NCBI GenBank assembly: GCA_014075255.1
Contig: CP046178.1
Span: 258,001 to 322,000, forward strand
DNA length: 64,000 bases
DNA from: Gammaproteobacteria bacterium
Lineage (GTDB): Bacteria > Pseudomonadota > Gammaproteobacteria > UBA4575
Direction: 5' to 3'
Both the position numbers and the translations under genes were made by a program. Below are positions 25,247-33,688 of this stretch, piece by piece. The first letter of the stretch is position 1; each line of letters begins with the position of its first letter. Below the pieces are notes generated by a model. The model was not told where the DNA came from. It saw only the letters and a program-made list of their open reading frames with translations, and did no database searches.

Positions 25247-26419
25247 ATGGCAACATATCCTAAATTATTAAAAAATTCGGAGAATCCAATGAAACCATCC
25301 GCATGGATGGAATCGGATCAAATCGAATTTGCGTATTGGGTGCCCAATATTTCTGGGGGTTTGGTGATAACAACTTTACCAATGGATACAGATTGGACTC
25401 CGGAAGCAAATATTAAATATGCACAAGATGCTGAAGAAGTAGGTTTTGCAACGGCGCTTGCACAAACCCGTTGGTTTGCTAGCTATGGCGCTGACCATCA
25501 ACATGAGGCATTTACCATTGCAAATGTTATTTTGCAACACACAAAAACAATTGAAGTGATTACTGCTGTACATCCAGGTCTTTGGCATCCTGCAATTGTT
25601 GCAAAGATGCAAGCTTCGTTAGATGTATGTAGTCAAGGTAGAACTTCGATCAATATAGTCAGCGGTTGGTTTAAAGGTGAGTTCACTGGTTACGGATTAC
25701 CATGGCTTGAGCATACGGAGCGTTATCGTAGATCAGAAGAATTCATTCGCATTATGAAAGGTATGTGGACTGAAGAAGAATATACGATGTATGGAGACTT
25801 TTACCAAATAAATGGTGCACCGATGCTACCTAAGCCACTGCATAGAGTAACGGTATTCCAGGGCGGAAACTCTAAAGATGCTAGGCGTTTAGCAGGTAGA
25901 GTAACCGATGTGTTGTTTATGAATGGCAACACTAATAAAGGCTTTAAGGAAATCATGGATGACTCACATGCATCTGCTGTAGAAAGTGGTAGAGATCCAA
26001 GTGAACTTCAATTTGGTGCGAATGGTTTCTGTATTGTTCGCGATACCATGCAAGAAGCCACTGATACCTTGCGTGATATTATCACCAATGCAGATGTCGA
26101 AGCGGTTAAAGGTTTCGGTGAAGCGGTTAAGAATGCAGGCCGATCCTCTGCAGAGGGTGAAGGCATGTGGGCTAATTCATCATTTGAAGATTTAGTTCAA
26201 TATAACGATGGGTTTAAGACTGGTTTAATAGGAACACCAGAAACTGTTGCAGATCGTATTATTGAGCTTAGACAGCTTGGTATGAAAGTAATTCTTTGTG
26301 GATTCTTGCACTACAACACTGACTTAAAAGCTTTTGGTGAAAAAGTTATACCGTTAGTGCGCGAGAAAGAAGAAGACCTTCGTAAAGGCAAGTCAATTGG
26401 CAAAAAGAAATCAGCTTAA
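25247..26419 (+). CDS. sfnG: FMNH2-dependent dimethylsulfone monooxygenase (SfnG family)
   Basis: SfnG oxidises dimethylsulfone to methanesulfinate and formaldehyde using reduced FMN and oxygen. The 390-residue luciferase-family protein shows the SfnG pattern throughout: IEFAYWVPNISGGLVITTLP, FASYGADHQHEAFTIANVIL, NIVSGWFKGEFTGYGLPWLE, HTERYRRSEEFIRIMKGMW, FQGGNSKDARR, EGEGMWANSSFEDLVQYND and GLIGTPETVADRI. A ~17-residue N-terminal extension and a basic tail are extra. It is followed by an FMN reductase, the expected partner. Assignment to SfnG is by recalled family sequence; related alkanesulfonate monooxygenases (SsuD, MsuD) fit less well. Confidence 0.87.
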   Translation: MATYPKLLKNSENPMKPSAWMESDQIEFAYWVPNISGGLVITTLPMDTDWTPEANIKYAQDAEEVGFATALAQTRWFASYGADHQHEAFTIANVILQHTKTIEVITAVHPGLWHPAIVAKMQASLDVCSQGRTSINIVSGWFKGEFTGYGLPWLEHTERYRRSEEFIRIMKGMWTEEEYTMYGDFYQINGAPMLPKPLHRVTVFQGGNSKDARRLAGRVTDVLFMNGNTNKGFKEIMDDSHASAVESGRDPSELQFGANGFCIVRDTMQEATDTLRDIITNADVEAVKGFGEAVKNAGRSSAEGEGMWANSSFEDLVQYNDGFKTGLIGTPETVADRIIELRQLGMKVILCGFLHYNTDLKAFGEKVIPLVREKEEDLRKGKSIGKKKSA

Positions 26420-26496
26420 TAGTAAGTAAAGATAACGTTAGATTATTTAATAAATGTAATTTTTAATTTACAAAAAAAGCTTAGAATGTGAAGCGT

Positions 26497-26530
26497 AGAG
26501 AAAGGGAAGTAATTTAAGTTCCTTTTCTCT
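26497..26530 (+). terminator. Hairpin between sfnG and the FMN reductase gene
   Basis: The arms AGAGAAAGGGAA (26497-26508) and TTCCTTTTCTCT (26519-26530) form 12 pairs including one G-U around a 10-base loop. The following GGTCGTTTTC is only weakly U-rich, so it is probably an attenuator or mRNA-stability element that lowers expression of the reductase relative to sfnG. Confidence 0.4.
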
Positions 26531-26565
26531 GGTCGTTTTCGAGTTATATTCAGGAGGTAGTTGTT

Positions 26566-27165
26566 ATGAAATTACTAGGAATATCTGGAGGTGTAAGTCA
26601 AAAGACATTTGTAGCGATCGAAAAAGCACTTGATTTCGCATATCAATATGACAATTCAATAGATATTGAAGTATTGAGTATTGGTGAGCTTGACGTTCAG
26701 TTTTGTGATGGTAGAGACCCAGCAAAATATGAAGGTGATTCCAAATTAATTATAGATAAAATTATTGATGCTGATGCATTAATATTTGGAACGCCTATGT
26801 ATCGAGGGACTTATACTGGATTATTAAAAAATGTATTCGACCTGATCCCTAACGATGCTCTGATGGGTAAACCAGTGGGGTTAATTGCTACAGGTGGAAG
26901 TGATCATCACTATTTAGCATTAGAGCATGAGTTAAAACCTTTGCTAGGGTTTTTTCTAGCTCACGCCATTCCGGGTAGTGTCTATGCGAATAATGATCAC
27001 TACTCAAACAGAGATTTGGTAAGTCAGGACGTTATTGATCGTTTAAAGCAACTTGCAGAATCTATTGTTAATTTCGTAAGAATTTTGCCCGAAGATAAAT
27101 CCAGCCTAATTGGTGCAAGAGGACCTACAATAGGCAGAAAGCCATTGTTAAAAAAAGCTAGTTAA
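26566..27165 (+). CDS. msuE: NAD(P)H-dependent FMN reductase (MsuE/SsuE family)
   Basis: The 199-residue flavodoxin-fold protein has the family's N-terminal phosphate loop region (KLLGISGGVSQKTF), the central GTPMYRGTYTGLLKNVFDLI segment and the PVGLIATGGSDHHYLALEHE-LKPLLGFF segment that is diagnostic for SsuE/MsuE reductases. These proteins reduce FMN with NAD(P)H and pass FMNH2 to sulfonate or sulfone monooxygenases. AGGAGG precedes the ATG. It lies 146 bp downstream of sfnG in the same operon. The exact orthologue name (MsuE, SfnE or SsuE) is not certain. Confidence 0.85.
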   Translation: MKLLGISGGVSQKTFVAIEKALDFAYQYDNSIDIEVLSIGELDVQFCDGRDPAKYEGDSKLIIDKIIDADALIFGTPMYRGTYTGLLKNVFDLIPNDALMGKPVGLIATGGSDHHYLALEHELKPLLGFFLAHAIPGSVYANNDHYSNRDLVSQDVIDRLKQLAESIVNFVRILPEDKSSLIGARGPTIGRKPLLKKAS

Positions 27166-27208
27166 TCTTAATTCAAGTAACTTTATAAAATAATCTAGGA
27201 GAGAGCTA

Positions 27209-27511
27209 ATGTCAGAAAGCCCTAAATATAAAATATTACAACAAGTGGTAGATGAAGAAACTTATAGAACCGATACATCAACATTGTTGGCATATGATAC
27301 GAGTAGTAATAAGTTCCTATTTAGAGCGTTAAATTCTAATTATTTTTTACAAAACGATGATAACGAAGAGATGCAAGTTCTTGAGATGGAGCAAGCAGAA
27401 GAAATGTGGAATTCGATGTCAAATAAGCACGTTACTAATGTTACAGCAGCTTTTCCAAAATTCAATGGTGGTGTTGGCATGGACACGTACACAAATTTGT
27501 ATGACGATTAA
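27209..27511 (+). CDS. Hypothetical protein in the sfnG operon (100 aa)
   Basis: I do not recognise this family. The 100-residue acidic protein has no membrane helix and no cysteine. It begins with SPKYKILQQVVDEETYRTDT and alternates short predicted strands and helices, ending in FNGGVGMDTYTNLYDD. A good ribosome-binding site (GGAGAGAG) precedes the ATG, and it is 43 bp downstream of the FMN reductase gene and 49 bp upstream of the Nudix gene, so it belongs to the same operon. Confidence 0.7.
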   Translation: MSESPKYKILQQVVDEETYRTDTSTLLAYDTSSNKFLFRALNSNYFLQNDDNEEMQVLEMEQAEEMWNSMSNKHVTNVTAAFPKFNGGVGMDTYTNLYDD

Positions 27512-27560
27512 GATTGAAAGTAGTTAAAAATTATTTATGAATTGAAAAAAGGAGTAAGTA

Positions 27561-28124
27561 ATATCTACATATTTAACACCTGAATTAAACTTTTGCAGTA
27601 ATTGCGGTGAAAAGCTTGTACGGTTGGTGCCTGATGGAGATTTGATAGAGCGAAGTGTATGCGATGCATGTAATTTAATACATTATCAAAACCCAAAAGT
27701 ACTAGTAGGCAGTATAGTTGATTGTAATGACAAAATTCTTCTGTGCAAACGAGCAACAGAACCGCGTATAGGTTTCTGGACATTGCCATCAGGATATATG
27801 GAAAATGATGAGACTGTACTAGAGGCCGCAATTCGTGAGACGGAAGAAGAAACGAAAGTTTCTGTAAAAAAGATGAGCCTTTTCGCTGTATTCTCTTGCC
27901 CAGATATCAATCAAGTTTATTTTATTTTTCGTGGTACCGCTATGAACGATTGTGCGAGCACGACAGAAGAAAGCTCTGAGACTAGATATTTCCAAAAAGA
28001 AGATATTCCCTGGGAATTTTTATCCTATTCAATCATGAATAAAGCATTAGATTGGTACTTTTACGATAAAAAATTGGATAAATATCAATTCAGAATGTTA
28101 GATGTGTATGGAAGTGATGCATAA
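27561..28124 (+). CDS. Nudix hydrolase with N-terminal zinc ribbon, apparent ATA start
   Basis: The Nudix box is present: GYMENDETVLEAAIRETEEE, fitting GX5EX7REUXEE with Thr-Lys replacing the last Gly. Before it is a zinc ribbon of the NudC-like type, FCSNCGEK ... VCDACNLIHYQNPKVLVGSI. The first Cys pair lies upstream of any ATG, GTG or TTG in frame (first is TTG 27624, after the CxxC). An in-frame stop (TAA 27555-27557) bounds the frame, and the strong GGAG at 27551-27554 sits 6 bases before ATA 27561, so ATA is the likely start, giving 187 residues. Substrates could include FAD, NADH or ADP-ribose. Confidence 0.8.
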   Translation: MSTYLTPELNFCSNCGEKLVRLVPDGDLIERSVCDACNLIHYQNPKVLVGSIVDCNDKILLCKRATEPRIGFWTLPSGYMENDETVLEAAIRETEEETKVSVKKMSLFAVFSCPDINQVYFIFRGTAMNDCASTTEESSETRYFQKEDIPWEFLSYSIMNKALDWYFYDKKLDKYQFRMLDVYGSDA

Positions 28125-28361
28125 TTATCTAGTTAATAGTTTGAATACTAATCAAGACATTAGAGAAGTATTAAAAGACACAAATTATTTTTAAATTACT
28201 CCATCAATAGGTTATTAATAGAAGTAGATAGCTATGACTGGAGTATTAACCTGTTTCGTATTGCACTTAGTTGAATGGTGAATTTGAAACATTGCTAATA
28301 GCGATGGAGCGTTCTCAAGTTAAATTTAATGCTAATCAGCAGCTTATCTTCTATGTCTAAT

Positions 28362-28378
28362 TTGGCCTATAAATTGCA
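28362..28378 (+). promoter_or_regulatory. Sigma-54 promoter of the osmC-acs-lpd operon
   Basis: TTGGCCTATAAATTGCA fits the -24/-12 consensus with exact spacing. The predicted start is about 28389, ~34 bases before the GTG start of the first osmC gene. Half-sites TGTTTC (28252-28257) and GAAACA (28286-28291) lie ~135 and ~100 bp upstream. The rest of the 298-bp gap holds only a small inverted repeat ATTGCTA/TAGCGAT (28292-28307). Confidence 0.75.
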
Positions 28379-28422
28379 AGTATATTCAGTAACTTAGCCA
28401 AATTTTATTAGAGGCAAGCAAT

Positions 28423-28989
28423 GTGAGCCAAGAAAATATTAAAGATCTGACCGGGGTAAAAGACTCTGTACAGAATCTTATAAGTAGAACATCAAAAAAC
28501 TCAAATTTTGGCAAGTTTCACTACACCGTAGATACGCATTGGGAAGGTGGTGTGTTATGTAATGCAAGAGTACGCAATGAGCATAACCTGGTAATTGATG
28601 AAAAGCCTATCTTAGGCGGTTGTGATTTAGGGGTGAGCCCAGTTGAATTAATCCTTGTTGCATTGGGTACATGTCAAGAAATCATGTATTCCGTAACGGC
28701 AACTCGAATGAATATAGAGCTTGAAGAATGTGAAGTAAAACTTACTGCTGAACTGGATGTTAGGGGAATGCTAGGGGTTAAAGGAGATGAAGATTCATTT
28801 CCTGGATTTACAAGTATAGATTATATAACAAAGTTAAAGAGCAATGCTTCAAGTGAGCAGCTTGAAAGTTTAATTAATACTGTAGAAAAACAGTGCCCAG
28901 TATTAGATATGTTAACAAGAAAAGTAACTATTAATAGCTCAACAATTGTTAATAATCAAGAGTTGAGTTTGCAAGATAAGGTTGCATAA
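28423..28989 (+). CDS. OsmC family protein 1
   Basis: The 188-residue protein has the OsmC/Ohr fold with both redox cysteines: C84 in LVALGTCQEIM and C158 in VEKQCPVLDML. OsmC proteins are thiol peroxidases that reduce organic hydroperoxides; some members sit in sulfonate gene clusters. The N-terminal region WEGGVLCNARVRNEH is the first strand pair. The start is GTG at 28423 with GAGG at 28411-28414. A sigma-54 promoter precedes it. The next gene is a close paralogue. Confidence 0.88.
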   Translation: MSQENIKDLTGVKDSVQNLISRTSKNSNFGKFHYTVDTHWEGGVLCNARVRNEHNLVIDEKPILGGCDLGVSPVELILVALGTCQEIMYSVTATRMNIELEECEVKLTAELDVRGMLGVKGDEDSFPGFTSIDYITKLKSNASSEQLESLINTVEKQCPVLDMLTRKVTINSSTIVNNQELSLQDKVA

Positions 28990-29046
28990 ATAATAATTGA
29001 GTCTTCCCTGCAATAATTAATCGTTTAGTTGTCAGTCAAGTACATT

Positions 29047-29070
29047 AATCAATTTATATTGATTGTTTTT
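29047..29070 (+). terminator. Weak terminator-like hairpin between the two osmC genes
   Basis: AATCAAT (29047-29053), loop TTAT, ATTGATT (29058-29064), then GTTTTT. The stem is all A-T except one pair, so termination would be partial at best. Confidence 0.3.
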
Positions 29071-29129
29071 GCGTTTCTAAGTATTCAATAAATAAAATAA
29101 TAAAATATGAGTGAAGAAAATAATAAAGT

Positions 29130-29735
29130 ATGAGCGAAGAAAATATTAATAGTTTGGAAACGGTAAAGGTAGCTGTCGGTAAAATAATTGATAGTGCGAA
29201 TGAAGACTCAGAGTATGGAAATTTTAAGTATTACGTAAATACTAGATGGGAAGGCGGAACGCTTTGTAAAAATCAGATACGGCGGGCACATAAGTTGTTG
29301 GTAGATGAGCCTCCTGCATTCGGCGGTGATGATTTAAGTGCCAGTCCAGTCGAATTGGTTCTTGCCGCTTTAGGGTCATGTCAAATTATCATGTTTTCCG
29401 CTTTAGCTGCTACTAGAGGAATAGAGTTAGAAGAGTGCGAGGTGACCTTAAAGGCTCATTTAAATGTTAGAGGTTTATTAGGAATAAAAGAAGAGCAAAA
29501 AACTGTTTACCCAGGGTTCTCTAACATTAGCTATGAAACAAAAATTGTAAGTTCTGAATCGACAGAAATTCTCCGAGATTTGATAGAGGATGTTGAAAAA
29601 CAATGCCCAGTGATGGATATGCTAATCAGACCAGTAAAAGTCGAAGGCACAGCTCTGATTAATGATGAAGTACTTAAGTTAACATCAAAAGTGTCTCTAC
29701 TATCGAAGTTATTAAAAATATTCCGAAAAAAATAA
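29130..29735 (+). CDS. OsmC family protein 2 (paralogue)
   Basis: The 201-residue protein is clearly paralogous to the preceding gene, with the same spacing of key elements: RWEGGTLCKNQIRRAHKLLVDE, C84 in LAALGSCQIIM and C158 in VEKQCPVMDML, plus a basic C-terminal tail. The start codon region is duplicated: a first ATG at 29107 opens a nine-codon frame (MSEENNKV, stop) whose TGA overlaps this gene's ATG at 29130. There is no clear ribosome-binding site, so translation by reinitiation is possible. Confidence 0.87.
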   Translation: MSEENINSLETVKVAVGKIIDSANEDSEYGNFKYYVNTRWEGGTLCKNQIRRAHKLLVDEPPAFGGDDLSASPVELVLAALGSCQIIMFSALAATRGIELEECEVTLKAHLNVRGLLGIKEEQKTVYPGFSNISYETKIVSSESTEILRDLIEDVEKQCPVMDMLIRPVKVEGTALINDEVLKLTSKVSLLSKLLKIFRKK

Positions 29736-29761
29736 AAATAATTTAATTAATAAGAGTAGCT

Positions 29762-31664
29762 ATGAGCACATTATTTTCAAAGTCTAACTATGATGCGCTG
29801 TATCAGTGGTCGTTAAAAAATACTGAAGAATTTTGGGGTGCACAAGCTAAATACTTTTTAGATTGGATAGCGCCTTGGACTAATGTTATGGAGCAAGATG
29901 CCAACAGAGTGCATGCTAAATGGTTCAATGAAGGCAAGATCAATGTTGCTTATAACTGTGTTGATCGTCATCTAGAAAAACAAGGCGATAAGGTCGCAAT
30001 TATCTGGGAGAGTGATGATTCGAGCGAATCTAAAAAAGTTACATACAAGCAATTACATGAAGAAGTATGCAAATTCTCCAATGTACTGAAAAATAAAAAT
30101 GTAAAAAAAGGTGATCGGGTATGTATATATATGCCACTGATTGTGGAGACGGCAGTAGCTATGCTGGCTTGTGCAAGAATAGGCGCAGTGCATTCAGTAG
30201 TATTCGGTGGATTTTCCGCAAAATCACTCAGTGACAGAATTCAAGATGCAGAATGTAAAATAGTAATCACTGCAAACGAAGGTTTGCGTGGTGGTAAGAC
30301 TGTACCTATCAAAAAAATTGTTGATCAAGCGCTAGACGATTGTCCTGAAGTTAATTCTGTAATTGTAGTTAAGCGTACAGATAGTGAAATACAAATGCTA
30401 GATAACCGTGATGTTTGGTATCACGATGAAATAACACAAGTCTCTAAGAATTGCCCAGTAGAGGAAATGCATTCTAGCGATCCACTATTTATTCTTTATA
30501 CATCTGGATCGACAGGTAAACCAAAAGGAATTTTGCATGGCTCTGCAGGATATTTATTGCATGTCTGTATGACGCATAACTTTGTATTCGATCATCAGAA
30601 TAATGATATCTATTGGTGTACTGCAGATTTGGGTTGGGTGACTGGCCATTCATATGTTCTATATGGGCCATTATCGAATGGTGCTACTACATTAATGTTT
30701 GAAGGAGTGCCAACCTATCCAGATGCAAGCCGATACTGGCAGATCATAGATAAATACAAAGTTAACACTTTTTATACTGCCCCAACCATACTTCGGACCT
30801 TAACTGCATTTGGTAATGAACCTGTAAATAATTATTCACTTAAAAGTTTACGTTTATTGGGAACCGTTGGTGAACCAATCGATGTTGAAACTTGGAATTG
30901 GTATTTTGAAAAAATTGGCAAAAAGCAATGCCCAATAATCGATACATGGTGGCAAACAGAAACTGGAGGTGTATTAATTTCTCAATTACCAGATGAGGTT
31001 ACTGATCAATGCGGTACTGATGCGCGACCCTTTCTGGGAATAGAGCCATCTTTAGTAGATGATAAAGAACAATTAACCACTGAGAGATCAGGTAACTTGG
31101 TGATAAAACGGCCGTGGCCTGGTCAAATGTTGACTATATGGTGATCAAAAAAGGTTCGAAGAAACCTATTTTACGAGCAGTGATAAAGGTGGTTACTACT
31201 ATCCAAGTGATCGTGCATTAATTGCAGAAGATGGAACCGTTCGCGTCACGGGTCGTGCAGATGACACCTTAAATGTTTCGGGACATCTTTTTGGGGCTAC
31301 TGAAATTGAAAGTGCATTAATACAGCATAACGATGTTGCAGAAGCGGCAGTGGTTGGGTTCCCGCATCCTATAAAAGGGCAAGGAATTTGCGCATTTGTT
31401 GCTATGAATCAAGATGTACAGTCGAGCGAAGATTTACACAGTGAATTAAGACAGGTGGTTCGTGATCAGATTAGTGCAGTAGCAAAACCGGATGTTATTC
31501 ACTGTGCAACGGAGTTGCCTAAAACACGCAGTGGTAAAATAATGCGTCGTATACTTCGGAAAATTGCGAATAAAGATTTTTCTGATTTTGGTGATACTTC
31601 TACATTGGTGAATCCATCGATCGTCAATGATTTAATCGAGAGTAGCGAAAATAATCAGTCCTAG
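29762..31664 (+). pseudogene. acs: Acetyl-CoA synthetase (AMP-forming), interrupted by a frameshift
   Basis: The two halves together give the ~634-residue Acs family length. The first half (29762-31144) has the N-terminal ACAS domain, the AMP-binding loop LYTSGSTGKPKG and WWQTETGG, and stops after RPWPGQMLTIW. The second half continues in another frame from 31143 (DQKRFEETYFTS, GYYYPSDRALIAEDG, VTGRADDTLNVSGH, EIESAL) and ends with the catalytic lysine segment KTRSGKIMRRILRK. The expected junction is TIYGDQKRF, so two bases (TA) are missing from the ACTATATGG stretch near 31134-31141. This may be a real inactivating deletion or a base-calling error in a short AT repeat; the rest of both halves is well conserved, which points to a recent event. 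Confidence 0.85.
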
Positions 31665-31666
31665 CT

Positions 31667-33361
31667 ATGGGTAATATTATAGAAGTTAAAACGCCTGATT
31701 TGTCAGGTGTAAGTGACGTGCCTGTAACGGAAGTTTTTGTTTCACCTGGCCATGAGGTTAAACAAGGCGACAATTTAATTGCGATAGAAACTGAAAAAAC
31801 AATTATAGATATTACTGCACTTGTTAGTGGTGTAGTTAAAGAGGTAATTGCTTCCGTAGGTGATCGAGTAGTAGAAGATCAAGTGCTGATAACAATAGAG
31901 TCTGATGACACAGTATCTTCAGAGGTTACTTCACCTATTTTAGGTGGTATTGATAAAGACTTATCCACTCAAGTAGTAGTTATAGGGTCAGGTCCTGGCG
32001 GATATTCTGCAGCTTTTCGAGCAGCAGACCTTGGTAAAGAGGTGGTATTAATCGAACGTCATGCAACACTAGGTGGTGTTTGTTTGAATGTAGGCTGTAT
32101 CCCTTCAAAGTCTTTGTTGCATGCCGCAAAAGTAATTAGTGAAGCTAAAGAGATGTCTGATTTAGGGATAAAATATTCTGGGCTTGAAATAGATACCGTT
32201 GCAATGCGGTCCTGGAAAAATAAAGTTGTTAATCAACTCACAAGTGGACTGCAAAATTTAGCAAAAAAACGCAATGTAAAAATAGTTACCGGTGAGGCTG
32301 CATTTGCATCATCAACGCAGTTGAAACTAAAATCCCCAGATGGAAAATCATACAAAATAAGTTTTGAAAATGCTGTCATTGCTGCGGGTTCTGAAGCAAT
32401 AAAGATAGCTGATTTTCCACATGAAGATGTTCGAGTGCTAACATCAACTGAAGCTTTGGAAATAGACAGTATTCCAGATCGTTTGCTAGTAGTGGGCGGT
32501 GGAATTATTGGTTTAGAGATGGCTACGGTATATCACGAACTTGGTTCAAAAGTTACGATTGTCGAATTTGCAGATTCTTTGATTCCTGGTGCTGATCCTG
32601 ACTTAGTAAAGCCTTTACAACAACGTATTCAGCACATGTATGAGAATATTTACCTAGGAACAAAGGTTTCGAGTATAGAGTCTACTCTGAATGGAATGTA
32701 CGTTAGATATGAAGGCGATATTGCACAGAAAAAAGATGTTTTTGATCAGGTGCTGATTGCGGTGGGTAGAAAGCCCAACGGAAATAGCATTGATGCAGAG
32801 AAAGCAGGCATTAAGGTAAATGATCGAGGGTTTATTCCAACAGATAATAAAATGCGCACAAATGTAAAAAATATATTTGCTATTGGTGACGTTGTTGGGC
32901 AACCGATGCTTGCACATAAAGCATCACATGAGGGAAAAGTGGCTGCAGAAGTTATTGCAGGTATTGACAGTTATTTTAATGATAGTTTAATACCTTCAGT
33001 GGCATATACTGATCCTGAAATTTCATGGGTGGGAATGACTGAATCTAATGCTAAGCAATTAAATGTCGATTATGAAACTGCTTATTTTCCTTGGGCAGCT
33101 AGTGGAAGGGCTTTAAGTATTGGTAGAAAAGAAGGGTTGACTAAAATATTTTATGATTCGAAAACAAATAAAATTATCGGTGCGGGAATAGTGGGGTCTA
33201 ATGCTGGCGAATTGATTGCAGAAGTGGCATTAGCTATAAAAGTAGGTGCTACAGTAAATGATATTGCAGAATTGATTCATCCACATCCCACACTATCGGA
33301 AACTATTGGCTTTTCTGCAGAGGTTGCAAATAAGACAATTGTCGATATGTACCTTAAATAA
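31667..33361 (+). CDS. lpd: Dihydrolipoamide dehydrogenase with N-terminal lipoyl domain
   Basis: The 564-residue protein has a lipoyl domain (1-80; lipoylation lysine K44 in ETEKTIID), a linker, and a full E3 flavoprotein: FAD loop VVIGSGPGGYSAA (~104-116), redox pair C139-x4-C144 in GVCLNVGCIPSKSL, NAD loop VVGGGIIGLEMA and the C-terminal HPHPTLSE. Lipoyl-E3 fusions are usual in pyruvate dehydrogenase complexes of some Proteobacteria, but no E1 or E2 gene is near. Here it closes a sigma-54-controlled set with OsmC and Acs proteins, which suggests a specialised lipoamide-dependent step. It follows acs by 2 bp. Confidence 0.93.
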   Translation: MGNIIEVKTPDLSGVSDVPVTEVFVSPGHEVKQGDNLIAIETEKTIIDITALVSGVVKEVIASVGDRVVEDQVLITIESDDTVSSEVTSPILGGIDKDLSTQVVVIGSGPGGYSAAFRAADLGKEVVLIERHATLGGVCLNVGCIPSKSLLHAAKVISEAKEMSDLGIKYSGLEIDTVAMRSWKNKVVNQLTSGLQNLAKKRNVKIVTGEAAFASSTQLKLKSPDGKSYKISFENAVIAAGSEAIKIADFPHEDVRVLTSTEALEIDSIPDRLLVVGGGIIGLEMATVYHELGSKVTIVEFADSLIPGADPDLVKPLQQRIQHMYENIYLGTKVSSIESTLNGMYVRYEGDIAQKKDVFDQVLIAVGRKPNGNSIDAEKAGIKVNDRGFIPTDNKMRTNVKNIFAIGDVVGQPMLAHKASHEGKVAAEVIAGIDSYFNDSLIPSVAYTDPEISWVGMTESNAKQLNVDYETAYFPWAASGRALSIGRKEGLTKIFYDSKTNKIIGAGIVGSNAGELIAEVALAIKVGATVNDIAELIHPHPTLSETIGFSAEVANKTIVDMYLK

Positions 33362-33363
33362 AT

Positions 33364-33651
33364 ATGAGTAACACTCAAAATAGTGAGCTCGAAAGACGTG
33401 TAGATGAAGTGTTATTTTATATATGGGATCCTTTTGGTTTTAAGGGTGAGCCTTTTGCACGAACGGAGTATCGAAATTATGTAGAAGAGGTTCTAAATTG
33501 TTTGCAAGATGCAAAATCTGCCAATGAGCTAACTGCTCTGCTCATAGATATTGTAGAAAATAGGATGGGTTTGGTATTTAGTCCTGAAAAATCACAGACA
33601 GTAGGAAAACTATTATTCAGACATAAGAAAACCATAGAATCTGAAACTTAA
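33364..33651 (+). CDS. Conserved hypothetical protein (95 aa)
   Basis: This small soluble protein has a recognisable pattern, VLFYIWDPFGFKGEPFARTE, then YRNYVEEVLNCL. It resembles a group of uncharacterised ~90-residue proteins with 'IWDPIGV...P.ARDEYDSY', known to me only as hypothetical. It starts 2 bp after the lpd stop, so it is the last gene of that operon. No function can be assigned. The next gene is convergent, 37 bp away. Confidence 0.75.
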   Translation: MSNTQNSELERRVDEVLFYIWDPFGFKGEPFARTEYRNYVEEVLNCLQDAKSANELTALLIDIVENRMGLVFSPEKSQTVGKLLFRHKKTIESET

Positions 33652-33688
33652 TAGCTATTCAAAATATATATTTATTCGATGATCTGAG

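Noticed and set aside
31130-31150. Programmed ribosomal frameshift in acs
   Set aside because: There is no slippery heptamer with a following pseudoknot at the junction; a plain loss of TA from a TATATA run explains the break.
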